A stretch of DNA of 64,000 nucleotides from Oscillospiraceae bacterium (GTDB taxonomy: Bacteria > Bacillota > Clostridia > Saccharofermentanales > Saccharofermentanaceae): positions 62,001-126,000 of the forward strand of contig FWXP01000006.1 in assembly GCA_900176545.1 (NCBI GenBank). Direction: 5' to 3'. Below, piece after piece: positions 1-7,449 of the stretch. The notes under the pieces are model-generated. The model did not search any database. It was not told where the DNA came from and saw only the letters and a list, made by a program, of their open reading frames with translations. Position 1 is the stretch's first letter, and every line of letters begins with the position of its first letter. A program made the position numbers and the translations under genes.

Positions 1-1025
1 TGAGTGTCTCCGTATTCGTGCGTTCTCAGACGGATAATCCTTCTACGATCGCTTATGCCATCTCTTACCTCAGGATAATATGTGTATTATCATTCGGATG
101 CTTCTTCCAGGTAATGATGGAGAGACTCCTGCAGTCCACGGGAAGAACACATCTGAGCATGATATCTCAGACGAGCGGTGCGCTGATAAATATACTCTTT
201 GACTATATCCTGATATTCGGTCATTTCGGATTCCCCAGAATGGAAGTTGCAGGTGCTGCTGTCGCTACATGTATAGGTCAGATCTGTGCTGCATGTATCG
301 GACTGTTCCTTAATCTTAAGTTCAATCCCGAAGTGCATCTTTCCATAAAACGTATCCTTAAGCCGCATGTAGAGACGGTAAAGAAGATCTATCTGATAGG
401 TGTTCCTTCCATGCTCATGATGGCTATCGGAACCCCTATGACTTACTGCATGAATCGTATTACCGGCATGTTCTCGGAGGACGGCATGTGGGTGTTCGGA
501 TCATACTTTAAGCTTCAGAGCTTCTTCTTCATGCCCGTCTTCGGCCTCAATAACGGTCTTATTCCCATATTGGCGTACAACTACGGTGCCAAGAAGAAGG
601 CCAGGATCAAGGAGGGACTTAAGTTCGCCGTTGTCCTCGGAGTATGCATCATGCTCGTGGGAACTCTTGTATTTAATGTGTTCCCTAAGAATCTTCTCTT
701 GTTATTCAAAGCCAACAGCGTGCGTCTCAAGATCGGTATCCCGGCACTTCGTACCATTGGCCTGAGCTACCCCATGGCTGCCGTTGCCATTATGTTAGGT
801 TCGGTCTTCCAGGCTTTTGCAAAGAGTAAGTATTCTTTCTTTATATCCATAGCAAGGCAGCTCGTTGTGCTTATCCCCGTAGCGTGGCTTCTTGCTCAGA
901 CAGGCAATATCAACAACGTATGGTGGGCTTTCCCGATAGCGGAGATCGTATCACTCTCGTTGACTGTGGTATTCTTTAGGAAAGTAAAAGCGCAGGTCAT
1001 AGACTCTCTTCCCGACCTGCAGTAA
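1..1025 (+). CDS. MATE family efflux transporter, C-terminal part (5' end outside window)
   Basis: Multidrug and toxin extrusion carrier of the inner membrane, exporting cationic drugs by Na+ or H+ antiport. The reading frame is open to the left edge of the window, so the gene starts upstream; the first in-frame GTG (base 18) is not a credible start. The roughly 340 visible residues match the second half of the usual 450-residue fold: repeated hydrophobic helices, the family-typical stretch around residues 30-80 (QSTGR, NILFDYILIFG, GAAVATCIGQ) and a late segment with AYNYGAKKK. It ends 13 bases before the endonuclease IV gene and may share its transcript. The family assignment is firm; the substrate is unknown. 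Confidence 0.93.
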   Translation, partial: SVSVFVRSQTDNPSTIAYAISYLRIICVLSFGCFFQVMMERLLQSTGRTHLSMISQTSGALINILFDYILIFGHFGFPRMEVAGAAVATCIGQICAACIGLFLNLKFNPEVHLSIKRILKPHVETVKKIYLIGVPSMLMMAIGTPMTYCMNRITGMFSEDGMWVFGSYFKLQSFFFMPVFGLNNGLIPILAYNYGAKKKARIKEGLKFAVVLGVCIMLVGTLVFNVFPKNLLLLFKANSVRLKIGIPALRTIGLSYPMAAVAIMLGSVFQAFAKSKYSFFISIARQLVVLIPVAWLLAQTGNINNVWWAFPIAEIVSLSLTVVFFRKVKAQVIDSLPDLQ

Positions 1026-1038
1026 ACAGGAGAAGATC

Positions 1039-1869
1039 ATGATAAATATCGGATGTCATTTGAGCAGTTCAGGCGGATTTCTTGCCATGGGCAAGCATGC
1101 GACGGAGCTTGGAGCAGATACTTTTGCTTTCTTTACGCGTAATCCCAGAGGAGGAAGCGCTAAGGAGATAGATCCCGAAGATGCCAAAGCTCTCGTGGAA
1201 TATATGGAGAAGGAGCATTTCGGAAAGCTTGTTGCACATGCTCCCTATACCATGAATGTCTGTGCGGCAAAACCCGATATCAAGGAGTTCTCCCGTAATA
1301 TGCTCAAGGAGGATATACTTCGCATGGAGTATGTTCCCGGCAACTACTATAATTTCCATCCCGGATCTCATGTAGGGCAGGGCGCGGAGGAAGCTATCCC
1401 CATGATCGCGGATGCTCTTAACGACGCGATGTTCGAAGAGCAGAAGACGATAGTGCTCCTTGAGACCATGGCCGGCAAGGGCTCTGAGGTAGGAAGGAAC
1501 TTCGAAGAGCTTAAAGCGATAATCGACAGGGTAGAGCTTAAGGATAAGATCGGCGTATGCTTTGATACATGCCATACATGGGACGGCGGCTACGATGTCG
1601 TAGGTAATATCGATGCTGTCCTCGATGAGTTCGATAAGGTCATAGGCCTCGATAAGCTCTATGCACTGCACTTAAACGACAGCAAGAATCCCATGGATTC
1701 ACATAAGGACAGGCACGAGAAGATCGGCGAAGGACTTCTTGGTGAAGAGGGTATAAGGAATGTGATCACGCATCCTCTCCTTCAGGGAAAGCCTTTTATA
1801 CTCGAGACTCCTAATGAGGATGATGGTTATAAGGCCGAGATCGCTCTTATAAGATCCTGGATGGTCTAA
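1039..1869 (+). CDS. nfo: Deoxyribonuclease IV (AP endonuclease)
   Basis: Endonuclease IV cleaves 5' of abasic sites in DNA base-excision repair, using three metal ions in an AP_endonuc_2 TIM barrel. The 276 residues match the family length. Metal-ligand blocks are visible: NIGCHLSSSGG at the N-terminus, AHAPYTMN near residue 67, NFHPGSH near 107, LLETMAGKG near 145, CFDTCHTWDGGYD near 175, LHLNDSK near 213 and the terminal ILETPNEDD. The ATG has AGGAG eight bases upstream. Its TAA overlaps the stop of the convergent methyltransferase gene by four bases. Confidence 0.97.
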   Translation: MINIGCHLSSSGGFLAMGKHATELGADTFAFFTRNPRGGSAKEIDPEDAKALVEYMEKEHFGKLVAHAPYTMNVCAAKPDIKEFSRNMLKEDILRMEYVPGNYYNFHPGSHVGQGAEEAIPMIADALNDAMFEEQKTIVLLETMAGKGSEVGRNFEELKAIIDRVELKDKIGVCFDTCHTWDGGYDVVGNIDAVLDEFDKVIGLDKLYALHLNDSKNPMDSHKDRHEKIGEGLLGEEGIRNVITHPLLQGKPFILETPNEDDGYKAEIALIRSWMV

Positions 1870-2906
1870 ACGAAGATAAAAGCCGTATCCCAGCCGGGTA
1901 CGTGAGGCAGGTGGCGCATGTAGACCTTGTAGTCACTTCTTATCTTCAATACTTCCAAAGGAAGATCAAAGATATCTTCGCTCCTGTGGTAGCACGCCAT
2001 GTGCATCACGGGGCGATATTTTTTTATGGACTCTCCGGCGCCTTCGATGGCCTTGTGCTCGTTGCCTTCTACGTCGAACTTGATAAAGTCGACCTTATCC
2101 CCCTTGAGGATGTCGTCTACAGTGACGCTCTCTATGTCTCCGCCGTCCTTTGCTTCGTGGACACCTCGGCCTTTACTTAAGTCTATATGGCTCATTCCGC
2201 TCTTATCAGAGATAAGTGCGTTGATGTACGAAATGCTTTCTATATGGGAAGTATTCTCCTTAAGCTTCCTGAAATTCCTCTTATCGGGTTCTACCGCATA
2301 GATCTTGTTTATGGTAGGGCAAAGAGAGGTGTATTTAAGTACCGTGTCGCCGTTATATGCACCGAGATCTACGAAAGTCGCCCCTTCCGGTAGCACTATA
2401 AGGGAGTTCTCCTCTTCGGGCGAGGTCTGACATGCCTTGAGCGGCTCGATGCTTCCCGTAAGCTTATTTGTAACAGTGTTAACCATGGTCCTTACCGACA
2501 GATCGTCCTCCAAAAGGGCGGTCACGCGGGTGATCTCGGACTTATGCTCCGCGTAGAAAGCCTTATCGAAGATATTCTTGCCGTAGACGGGTACATCGGG
2601 AGCATAGAACTCACATTGTGAGGCGATCCTGTCAACGTTCTCCAGGACCTCGGGACGAGAGGAACCGAAGCACATTAGGACGATCATGTCATTGCCGAGC
2701 CTTTCAAGACAGTCCTCGAAGCTCTCTACCTTGAATCCCTTGAAATATCTGTCACGTACAAAGCCTGAGCTGGCGAATATGCCCTGAATCTTGTCCAGGG
2801 TACCGTCCTTTTCCATCTTGGCCATGATCTTGTCGGCGCCGTCTCCTGTGCCGTAAAGTGCGACGGGCTTATCTGTCTCTTTGAGGTATTTCCAAAGGTC
2901 TTCCAT
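1866..2906 (-). CDS. FkbM family methyltransferase with N-terminal Rossmann-like domain
   Basis: Predicted SAM-dependent O-methyltransferase. Residues 1-130 form a nucleotide-binding-like module (VALYGTGDGADKI) of the type found in front of glycan-modifying enzymes. Residues about 165-330 form the FkbM domain, with SAM motif I FVDLGAYNGDT, acidic motif YAVEPDKRN, and FIKFDVEGNEHKAIEG followed by HMACYHR. FkbM enzymes methylate sugars or natural products; the substrate here is unknown. No clear Shine-Dalgarno site precedes the ATG. It is divergent from the ABC transporter gene (49-base spacer) and convergent with nfo. Confidence 0.88.
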   Translation of the reverse strand: MEDLWKYLKETDKPVALYGTGDGADKIMAKMEKDGTLDKIQGIFASSGFVRDRYFKGFKVESFEDCLERLGNDMIVLMCFGSSRPEVLENVDRIASQCEFYAPDVPVYGKNIFDKAFYAEHKSEITRVTALLEDDLSVRTMVNTVTNKLTGSIEPLKACQTSPEEENSLIVLPEGATFVDLGAYNGDTVLKYTSLCPTINKIYAVEPDKRNFRKLKENTSHIESISYINALISDKSGMSHIDLSKGRGVHEAKDGGDIESVTVDDILKGDKVDFIKFDVEGNEHKAIEGAGESIKKYRPVMHMACYHRSEDIFDLPLEVLKIRSDYKVYMRHLPHVPGWDTAFIFV

Positions 2907-2927
2907 ATCTGTAGTTTATCACAGGTG

Positions 2928-2933
2928 TATAAT
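2928..2933 (+). promoter_or_regulatory. -10 box (extended) for the ABC transporter operon
   Basis: TATAAT preceded by TG (GGTGTATAAT) lies 10 bases before the GGAGG site that serves the start at 2956. No good -35 box is seen, as expected for an extended -10 promoter. Confidence 0.6.
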
Positions 2934-2955
2934 AGTTCGTACGGAGGTAAGATAT

Positions 2956-3849
2956 ATGATCCAGATAAAGGATTTGTCGCATTCTTTCGGTAAGAATGTG
3001 GTTCTCGAAGATGTAAATATGGAAGCAAAGGACGCATCCATACTGGGATTGGTCGGAATAAACGGTGCGGGTAAATCCACTCTGTTAAGGCTCATTTCCG
3101 GTGTGTATGTTCCTCAGAAGGGTACCGTCACATACGATGACAAGAGCCCTCTTGAAGCGGAAACCAGAAGGGATATCTTCCTTCTGCCGGATGATCCGTA
3201 CTATACGAATTCCACGACGTGCAATGAGCTCTTTTCCATGTATAAGAACTTTTATCCCGATATAAACAGGGAGACATTCGTGGAGATCACGAATCACTTC
3301 AGGCTCCCTAAGAACAAGCCCATCAAGAGTTTCTCCAAGGGTATGAGAAGACAGGTATTCGTAGCTCTCGCATTTGCGGTGTCGCCTAAGTATCTGCTCC
3401 TCGACGAGGCATTTGACGGCCTTGATCCTCTGGCACGTATGATGTTCAAGGAAAAGCTCAAGGAACTCATAAAGGAGAAGGGCAGCACGGTAATAATCTC
3501 CAGTCATGCATTGAAGGAGCTGGAAGACTTCTGTGATTCCTATGTCATGATCGACAGCAAGCATATCATGAGCTCCGGATCGATGCTGGAGAAGAGCATG
3601 GATCTTTGCAAGTTCCAGATGGCATTTACCAAGGAGATAAACGAGATGACGTTCTCGTCTCTTCCCGTAAAGTCCTTAAAGATCGTGGGAAGGTTCGCGA
3701 CTATCGTTCTCGAAGGCGACGAATACGATATGAGAGCAAAGCTCGAGGCTCTCTCCCCTGCAGTCATAGACAGGCTCGAAGTCAATTTTGAGGAAGCTTT
3801 TATCGGCGATATCGACAAGAGGATAAGGGGAGGTGAGATAAATGGCTGA
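2956..3849 (+). CDS. ABC transporter ATP-binding protein (YtrB-like)
   Basis: ATPase subunit of an ABC-2 type exporter, 297 residues. Walker A GINGAGKST (near residue 38), Q-loop region, signature-like SKGMRRQ, Walker B YLLLDEAFDGLD and switch His SSHALKE are all present. A C-terminal domain of about 80 residues follows, as in YtrB/EcsA-type subunits. The start at 2956 is chosen because CGGAGG lies 6-12 bases upstream; an in-frame ATG at 2881 would add 25 unconserved residues across the promoter. It overlaps the permease gene by eight bases, so the two are translationally coupled. The transported substrate is unknown. Confidence 0.93.
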   Translation: MIQIKDLSHSFGKNVVLEDVNMEAKDASILGLVGINGAGKSTLLRLISGVYVPQKGTVTYDDKSPLEAETRRDIFLLPDDPYYTNSTTCNELFSMYKNFYPDINRETFVEITNHFRLPKNKPIKSFSKGMRRQVFVALAFAVSPKYLLLDEAFDGLDPLARMMFKEKLKELIKEKGSTVIISSHALKELEDFCDSYVMIDSKHIMSSGSMLEKSMDLCKFQMAFTKEINEMTFSSLPVKSLKIVGRFATIVLEGDEYDMRAKLEALSPAVIDRLEVNFEEAFIGDIDKRIRGGEING

Positions 3850-4951
3850 GTACTTTATCTACCATATGAAGAAGACTGTGGTGAGATTCATTGTCATGGC
3901 TCTCATGCTGGTAATGCTGGTCAACACCACGGTCGTTAATGTATACAACTACATGAGAGGGTCGCAGGTCAATGTATCGTTAGCTATCTTTACGATATTC
4001 GGTATCCTTGCGCCCGCGGTAGTAACCGCACTTGAATTCTCTCAGTTCATGAACAGACGTAATCTCGATACATGGTTCTCACTGCCTATAAGCAGAAAGG
4101 ATCTGTTCATAGTTCATTTCGTAAACGGAGCGATCCAGCTCACGGCATCGGTGATCCTGGGCGCTATTCTTGCCGTCTTTAAGATCAGCAGGCATCCCGA
4201 GCTGGATCTTAAGCAGTCGATCCCTTTCTTTTTCCTTATGATCGGCGCGATGCTCCTTATCTACATGCTCTATACGTTCTTCTTCGTATCTGCGAACAAT
4301 GTCTTTGACGGATGTGCATTTATGACGGGATCTATCCTTATCCCGTTCTCCGTTTTTTCCATATTCCGCAATTTCTATCTCGCTTTTAATAATAAGAGCG
4401 GCATATTCGGCGGTTACGATAAGCTCGCCAAGATCCCGTTCGACGGGGCCGGTATCTTCTCTGTTATCGCTCAGATCGGTTCCAGATATGAGAGCCTTAT
4501 CGAGCCGGTAAAGAAGAGCGATGTATTCGATGATGTCTATTATGAGAGCTTCGCAACCTCGACTCCCGAGATAAGCATACCGCAGGCTTCCCTCTGGACC
4601 GCTATCTGTATAGCGGCTCTTGCAGGTGCAGTCTATATATTCATGACCAAGAAGACGGAATCTGTCAGCGGTATATCCGAGTCCTGGTTCGGATACAGGA
4701 TCTTGATACCACTTTGCGCAGGCGCTGCACTTCAGACTACTGCTATGACTGCAAGTGCTCTCCGTAACAACGACGTCCTGAGTATCGGTCTGTCAGTGGC
4801 CGGATTGATCCCTGCCTTCATAGGAATATTCGTGGCTTATATCATCTTCAGGCGAGGCGTCAAGTTCAAGATCTCCGATCTTATATCTACGGGCGCGATC
4901 CTTGTATTCTATGTGATAAGCCTCCTGATCTTCAGGGCCGTATTGGGGTAA
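3842..4951 (+). CDS. ABC-2 type transporter permease
   Basis: Membrane partner of the preceding ATPase, 369 residues with about nine to ten hydrophobic segments grouped at the N-terminus (residues 12-75), the middle (95-175) and the C-terminus (245-365). A soluble loop occupies roughly residues 185-240. The segment RNLDTWFSLPISRKDLFIVHF, shown here only as its core LDTWFSLPISRKDL, is typical of YtrC/D-like bacitracin-stress permeases. A GGGGAGGTGAG ribosome site lies inside the end of the ATPase gene. Family known; cargo not deducible. Confidence 0.85.
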   Translation: MAEYFIYHMKKTVVRFIVMALMLVMLVNTTVVNVYNYMRGSQVNVSLAIFTIFGILAPAVVTALEFSQFMNRRNLDTWFSLPISRKDLFIVHFVNGAIQLTASVILGAILAVFKISRHPELDLKQSIPFFFLMIGAMLLIYMLYTFFFVSANNVFDGCAFMTGSILIPFSVFSIFRNFYLAFNNKSGIFGGYDKLAKIPFDGAGIFSVIAQIGSRYESLIEPVKKSDVFDDVYYESFATSTPEISIPQASLWTAICIAALAGAVYIFMTKKTESVSGISESWFGYRILIPLCAGAALQTTAMTASALRNNDVLSIGLSVAGLIPAFIGIFVAYIIFRRGVKFKISDLISTGAILVFYVISLLIFRAVLG

Positions 4952-4963
4952 CGATTTAGTTGA

Positions 4964-4969
4964 TATAAT
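4964..4969 (+). promoter_or_regulatory. -10 box seven to eight bases before a start codon
   Basis: TATAAT at 4964-4969 is followed by only eight bases before the ATG at 4978, and no Shine-Dalgarno sequence fits in between. A transcript from this box would begin at or next to the ATG (leaderless). Confidence 0.55.
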
Positions 4970-4977
4970 CGCTTTAT

Positions 4978-7260
4978 ATGAATAAGACCGTACTGACCGA
5001 AAAGGGACCTTCATTAAGACAGATGCTGATCCTGCAAGTGATCGCAGGTGTCCTTATCTGCGCGATGATCTTCGTGGTCAGAGCATGCGGTTCTTCTGTG
5101 ACCTTTGATCTGTCAGAGTCCGCGTCGGAATATATGGATGTTGTTGACGGCAGATTAGTGCTGGATCAGGATCTATCCGGAATATCCGGGACGGATGATC
5201 TGTTTGAGAGCGGAGTGATCGGACTTCGTACGGGAAGCTATACCGTTACGGTTCGATATACGTCCGATCAGCCATTGGAGTTTACGGTTTTCTCATACGG
5301 GAACGGGCGCTTCCTGAAGGCTAATCCGTTCAGGCTCAGCAGCAATAAGAATTCTGTCGAATACGATCTTTACTTAACCCGAAATGTCAATGATATAGCC
5401 GTAAGGGCCACGGATCTGTCAGATGGTGACCTTACGGATCTTACTATATCCGAGATCAGCATAAGAGAGAACGATCATGCGTTAAGGTGTCTGCTGGCAG
5501 TATATATCTGTGCTGCGGCAGCAGCGGATCTCTGGTTCTTCAATGACAGGATAAAGAAGAACAGGATGCTTATCCTGGAGCTCATAGGTATCGCATTGAT
5601 ACCTTCCCTGGAACTGTTCATGGAAGGTGTCAGTTACGGTCACGATTACGGCTTCCATCTGGCAAGGATCGAGGGAATATCACAGGGTCTTCTGCACGGG
5701 GACTTTCCCGTAAGGAATATGCTCTTCTTTAACGATGATTACGGTTATCCCGTAAGTGTATTCTACGGAGATCTCTTGCTGTATATCCCAGCCATAATGA
5801 GAGTCATAGGTTTTACGGTGAATACCGCTTATAAGTTGTATGTGATCCTCATCAATCTGTTGACGACAATAAGCTGTTATCTGTTATGTAAGGACCTGTT
5901 CAGGAACAAGATAGCCTTAGCGGCAACGGCCGTATATGTAACTGCCAATTATCGCCTCCTGGATGTATTTGTCAGAACTGCCGTCGGCGAATATACCGCA
6001 ATGATATTTTTCCCCATAATAGCTCTTGCTGTTTTCAGGGAATATAGTGATGCTGACGGATCGGAATGGAAGAACAGCATCTTGCTTGCTGTCGGAATGA
6101 CGGGACTTATATTCTCCCATACCCTGTCGGCGGAAATGACGGTCGTTATATTGGCGCTGACGGCTCTTTTCTTCTTTCGCAGGACATTTCGCAAGAAGAC
6201 GATATTCATGTACATCAAAGCCGTATTGTTTACTCTCTTTGCGGGTGCGACATTCATTGTCCCATTTTTGGATTACTATCTTAATACGGATACGAACATC
6301 AAGGCGATAAACGAATACGGAAGAGAGCTCATCCAATATAGAGGAGCATACATTTCCGATTATTTTGCTTTCTTCAGAGACTATTTCGGAGGAGCTTCCG
6401 CCAACGTTACCGAGAGGATGCAGACTTCCCCGGGCCCAATCCTTATGCTCGCTCTGATCTTCGGTATATGCTTTGTCATAAGAGGCAAGTCTGACCTTAA
6501 GATGAGATATGCACTCGTAGGTTCAGCTGTAACTCTTTTCATATCCTCCGATCTCTTTCCCTGGGATCATATAGCCGCAGCCTCGGGACTCGGCAATTCA
6601 CTGGCGCAGGTTCAGTTCCCCTGGAGATATCTTGTATTTGCCGTCTTATTCATGACCATTCTCTTCGGATCCGTGATCGAGAAGGGAATAGAGTATAAGG
6701 CGTGGGGGGACAAGATCATCGTGGCGGTGGTCGTATTCTGTCTGATAAATAACTGTTTTCTTATATCGCAATTGGATGAGAAGATCGCCCAGGATTGTTT
6801 TATGGATTCGGCAGAGCTGCCGCAGTATACGTATTATTCAACGGATCCTTCTGATGCGACCCTGTATTCAGTCGAATACATGATCCTGGGTGCGCAGGTC
6901 GAAGACCTCGAATGTGATCTCCACGTTAATGGTATGGAAGGACATATCATCCGACAGGACGGTCTTGATATTTCAGTCGAGGTAAATGGCGGTGCAGGGT
7001 CTTATCTTGAAGTGCCTCGATTCTGCTATCCGAACTATATTGCAAAGGACATGAGAGGTAAGACTTATCCGATCTCCATGGGAGAAAACGGAAGGGTAAG
7101 AGTTACGCTGGACAGTGACTACACCGGAGAGATAGATATCAGATATGTGGAGCCCTGGCATTGGAGAGTGTCTGAGATCGTAACAGTCATATCGGTCGCC
7201 GGCATGGTATACCTGTATATCTATGAGAGCCGCAAGCAGAAGGCTGCTCTATCTGAATGA
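4978..7260 (+). CDS. Polytopic membrane protein, PTPS-related / GT-C-like (YfhO-type architecture)
   Basis: A 760-residue membrane protein. One N-terminal helix (residues 15-37) is followed by an extracytoplasmic domain to about 160, then about ten helices between 165 and 600, and an extracellular beta-rich tail plus a last helix near 735-752. After the first helices comes HDYGFHLARIEGISQGLLHG with D-F-P, the pattern of the 6-pyruvoyl-tetrahydropterin-synthase-related membrane domain and GT-C glycosyltransferases, where an acidic residue in the first outer loop is catalytic. The likely role is glycosyl transfer from a lipid carrier to a surface polymer; this is an inference. It is a single gene between the ABC transporter and tRNA-Ala, with a leaderless-type start. 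Confidence 0.72.
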   Translation: MNKTVLTEKGPSLRQMLILQVIAGVLICAMIFVVRACGSSVTFDLSESASEYMDVVDGRLVLDQDLSGISGTDDLFESGVIGLRTGSYTVTVRYTSDQPLEFTVFSYGNGRFLKANPFRLSSNKNSVEYDLYLTRNVNDIAVRATDLSDGDLTDLTISEISIRENDHALRCLLAVYICAAAAADLWFFNDRIKKNRMLILELIGIALIPSLELFMEGVSYGHDYGFHLARIEGISQGLLHGDFPVRNMLFFNDDYGYPVSVFYGDLLLYIPAIMRVIGFTVNTAYKLYVILINLLTTISCYLLCKDLFRNKIALAATAVYVTANYRLLDVFVRTAVGEYTAMIFFPIIALAVFREYSDADGSEWKNSILLAVGMTGLIFSHTLSAEMTVVILALTALFFFRRTFRKKTIFMYIKAVLFTLFAGATFIVPFLDYYLNTDTNIKAINEYGRELIQYRGAYISDYFAFFRDYFGGASANVTERMQTSPGPILMLALIFGICFVIRGKSDLKMRYALVGSAVTLFISSDLFPWDHIAAASGLGNSLAQVQFPWRYLVFAVLFMTILFGSVIEKGIEYKAWGDKIIVAVVVFCLINNCFLISQLDEKIAQDCFMDSAELPQYTYYSTDPSDATLYSVEYMILGAQVEDLECDLHVNGMEGHIIRQDGLDISVEVNGGAGSYLEVPRFCYPNYIAKDMRGKTYPISMGENGRVRVTLDSDYTGEIDIRYVEPWHWRVSEIVTVISVAGMVYLYIYESRKQKAALSE

Positions 7261-7267
7261 TAGGGTG

Positions 7268-7273
7268 TATAAT
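7268..7273 (+). promoter_or_regulatory. -10 box of the tRNA-Ala promoter
   Basis: GGTGTATAATC: an extended TATAAT box twelve bases before the mature 5' end of the tRNA. It begins right after the stop codon of the preceding gene. Confidence 0.6.
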
Positions 7274-7284
7274 CTTCTCTATAT

Positions 7285-7360
7285 GGGGGCGTAGCTCACC
7301 TGGGAGAGCGTTGCATTCGCATTGCAGAGGTAGTGGGTTCAAGTCCCATCGTCTCCACCA
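7285..7360 (+). tRNA. tRNA-Ala (anticodon CGC)
   Basis: A 76-base cloverleaf with encoded CCA. The acceptor GGGGGCG pairs with CGTCTCC and includes G3-U70, the alanine identity pair. The D arm is GCTC/GAGC, the anticodon stem TTGCA/TGCAG with loop TTCGCAT, and the T arm GTGGG-TTCAAGT-CCCAT. The anticodon at positions 34-36 is CGC, reading GCG codons. Confidence 0.95.
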
Positions 7361-7404
7361 TGACATATTTTCGTAGCCACGGATCGTTTTGAGGAGGAAG
7401 CAAG

Positions 7405-7449
7405 ATGTCGATCGGCGTGTATGAGCCATCGGAGCAAACGGATTTATGA
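7405..7449 (+). CDS. 14-codon upstream ORF coupled to the YidC-sulfatase gene
   Basis: ATG at 7405 follows a perfect GAGGAGG at 7391-7397 with seven-base spacing. It encodes MSIGVYEPSEQTDL and stops at a TGA that overlaps the next ATG (ATGA at 7446). The main gene itself has only a weak GGAG eleven bases upstream, so the strong ribosome site appears to belong to this short ORF. A translational-coupling leader is the likely role; a sequencing frameshift that removed a longer N-terminus is the alternative, but the downstream start already gives a normal YidC N-terminus. Confidence 0.45.
   Translation: MSIGVYEPSEQTDL

Noticed and set aside
7187-7429. Minus-strand frame of 80 codons across tRNA-Ala
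   Set aside because: It is the antisense of the tRNA and its flanks; no ribosome site, and such translated-tRNA frames are a known artefact.
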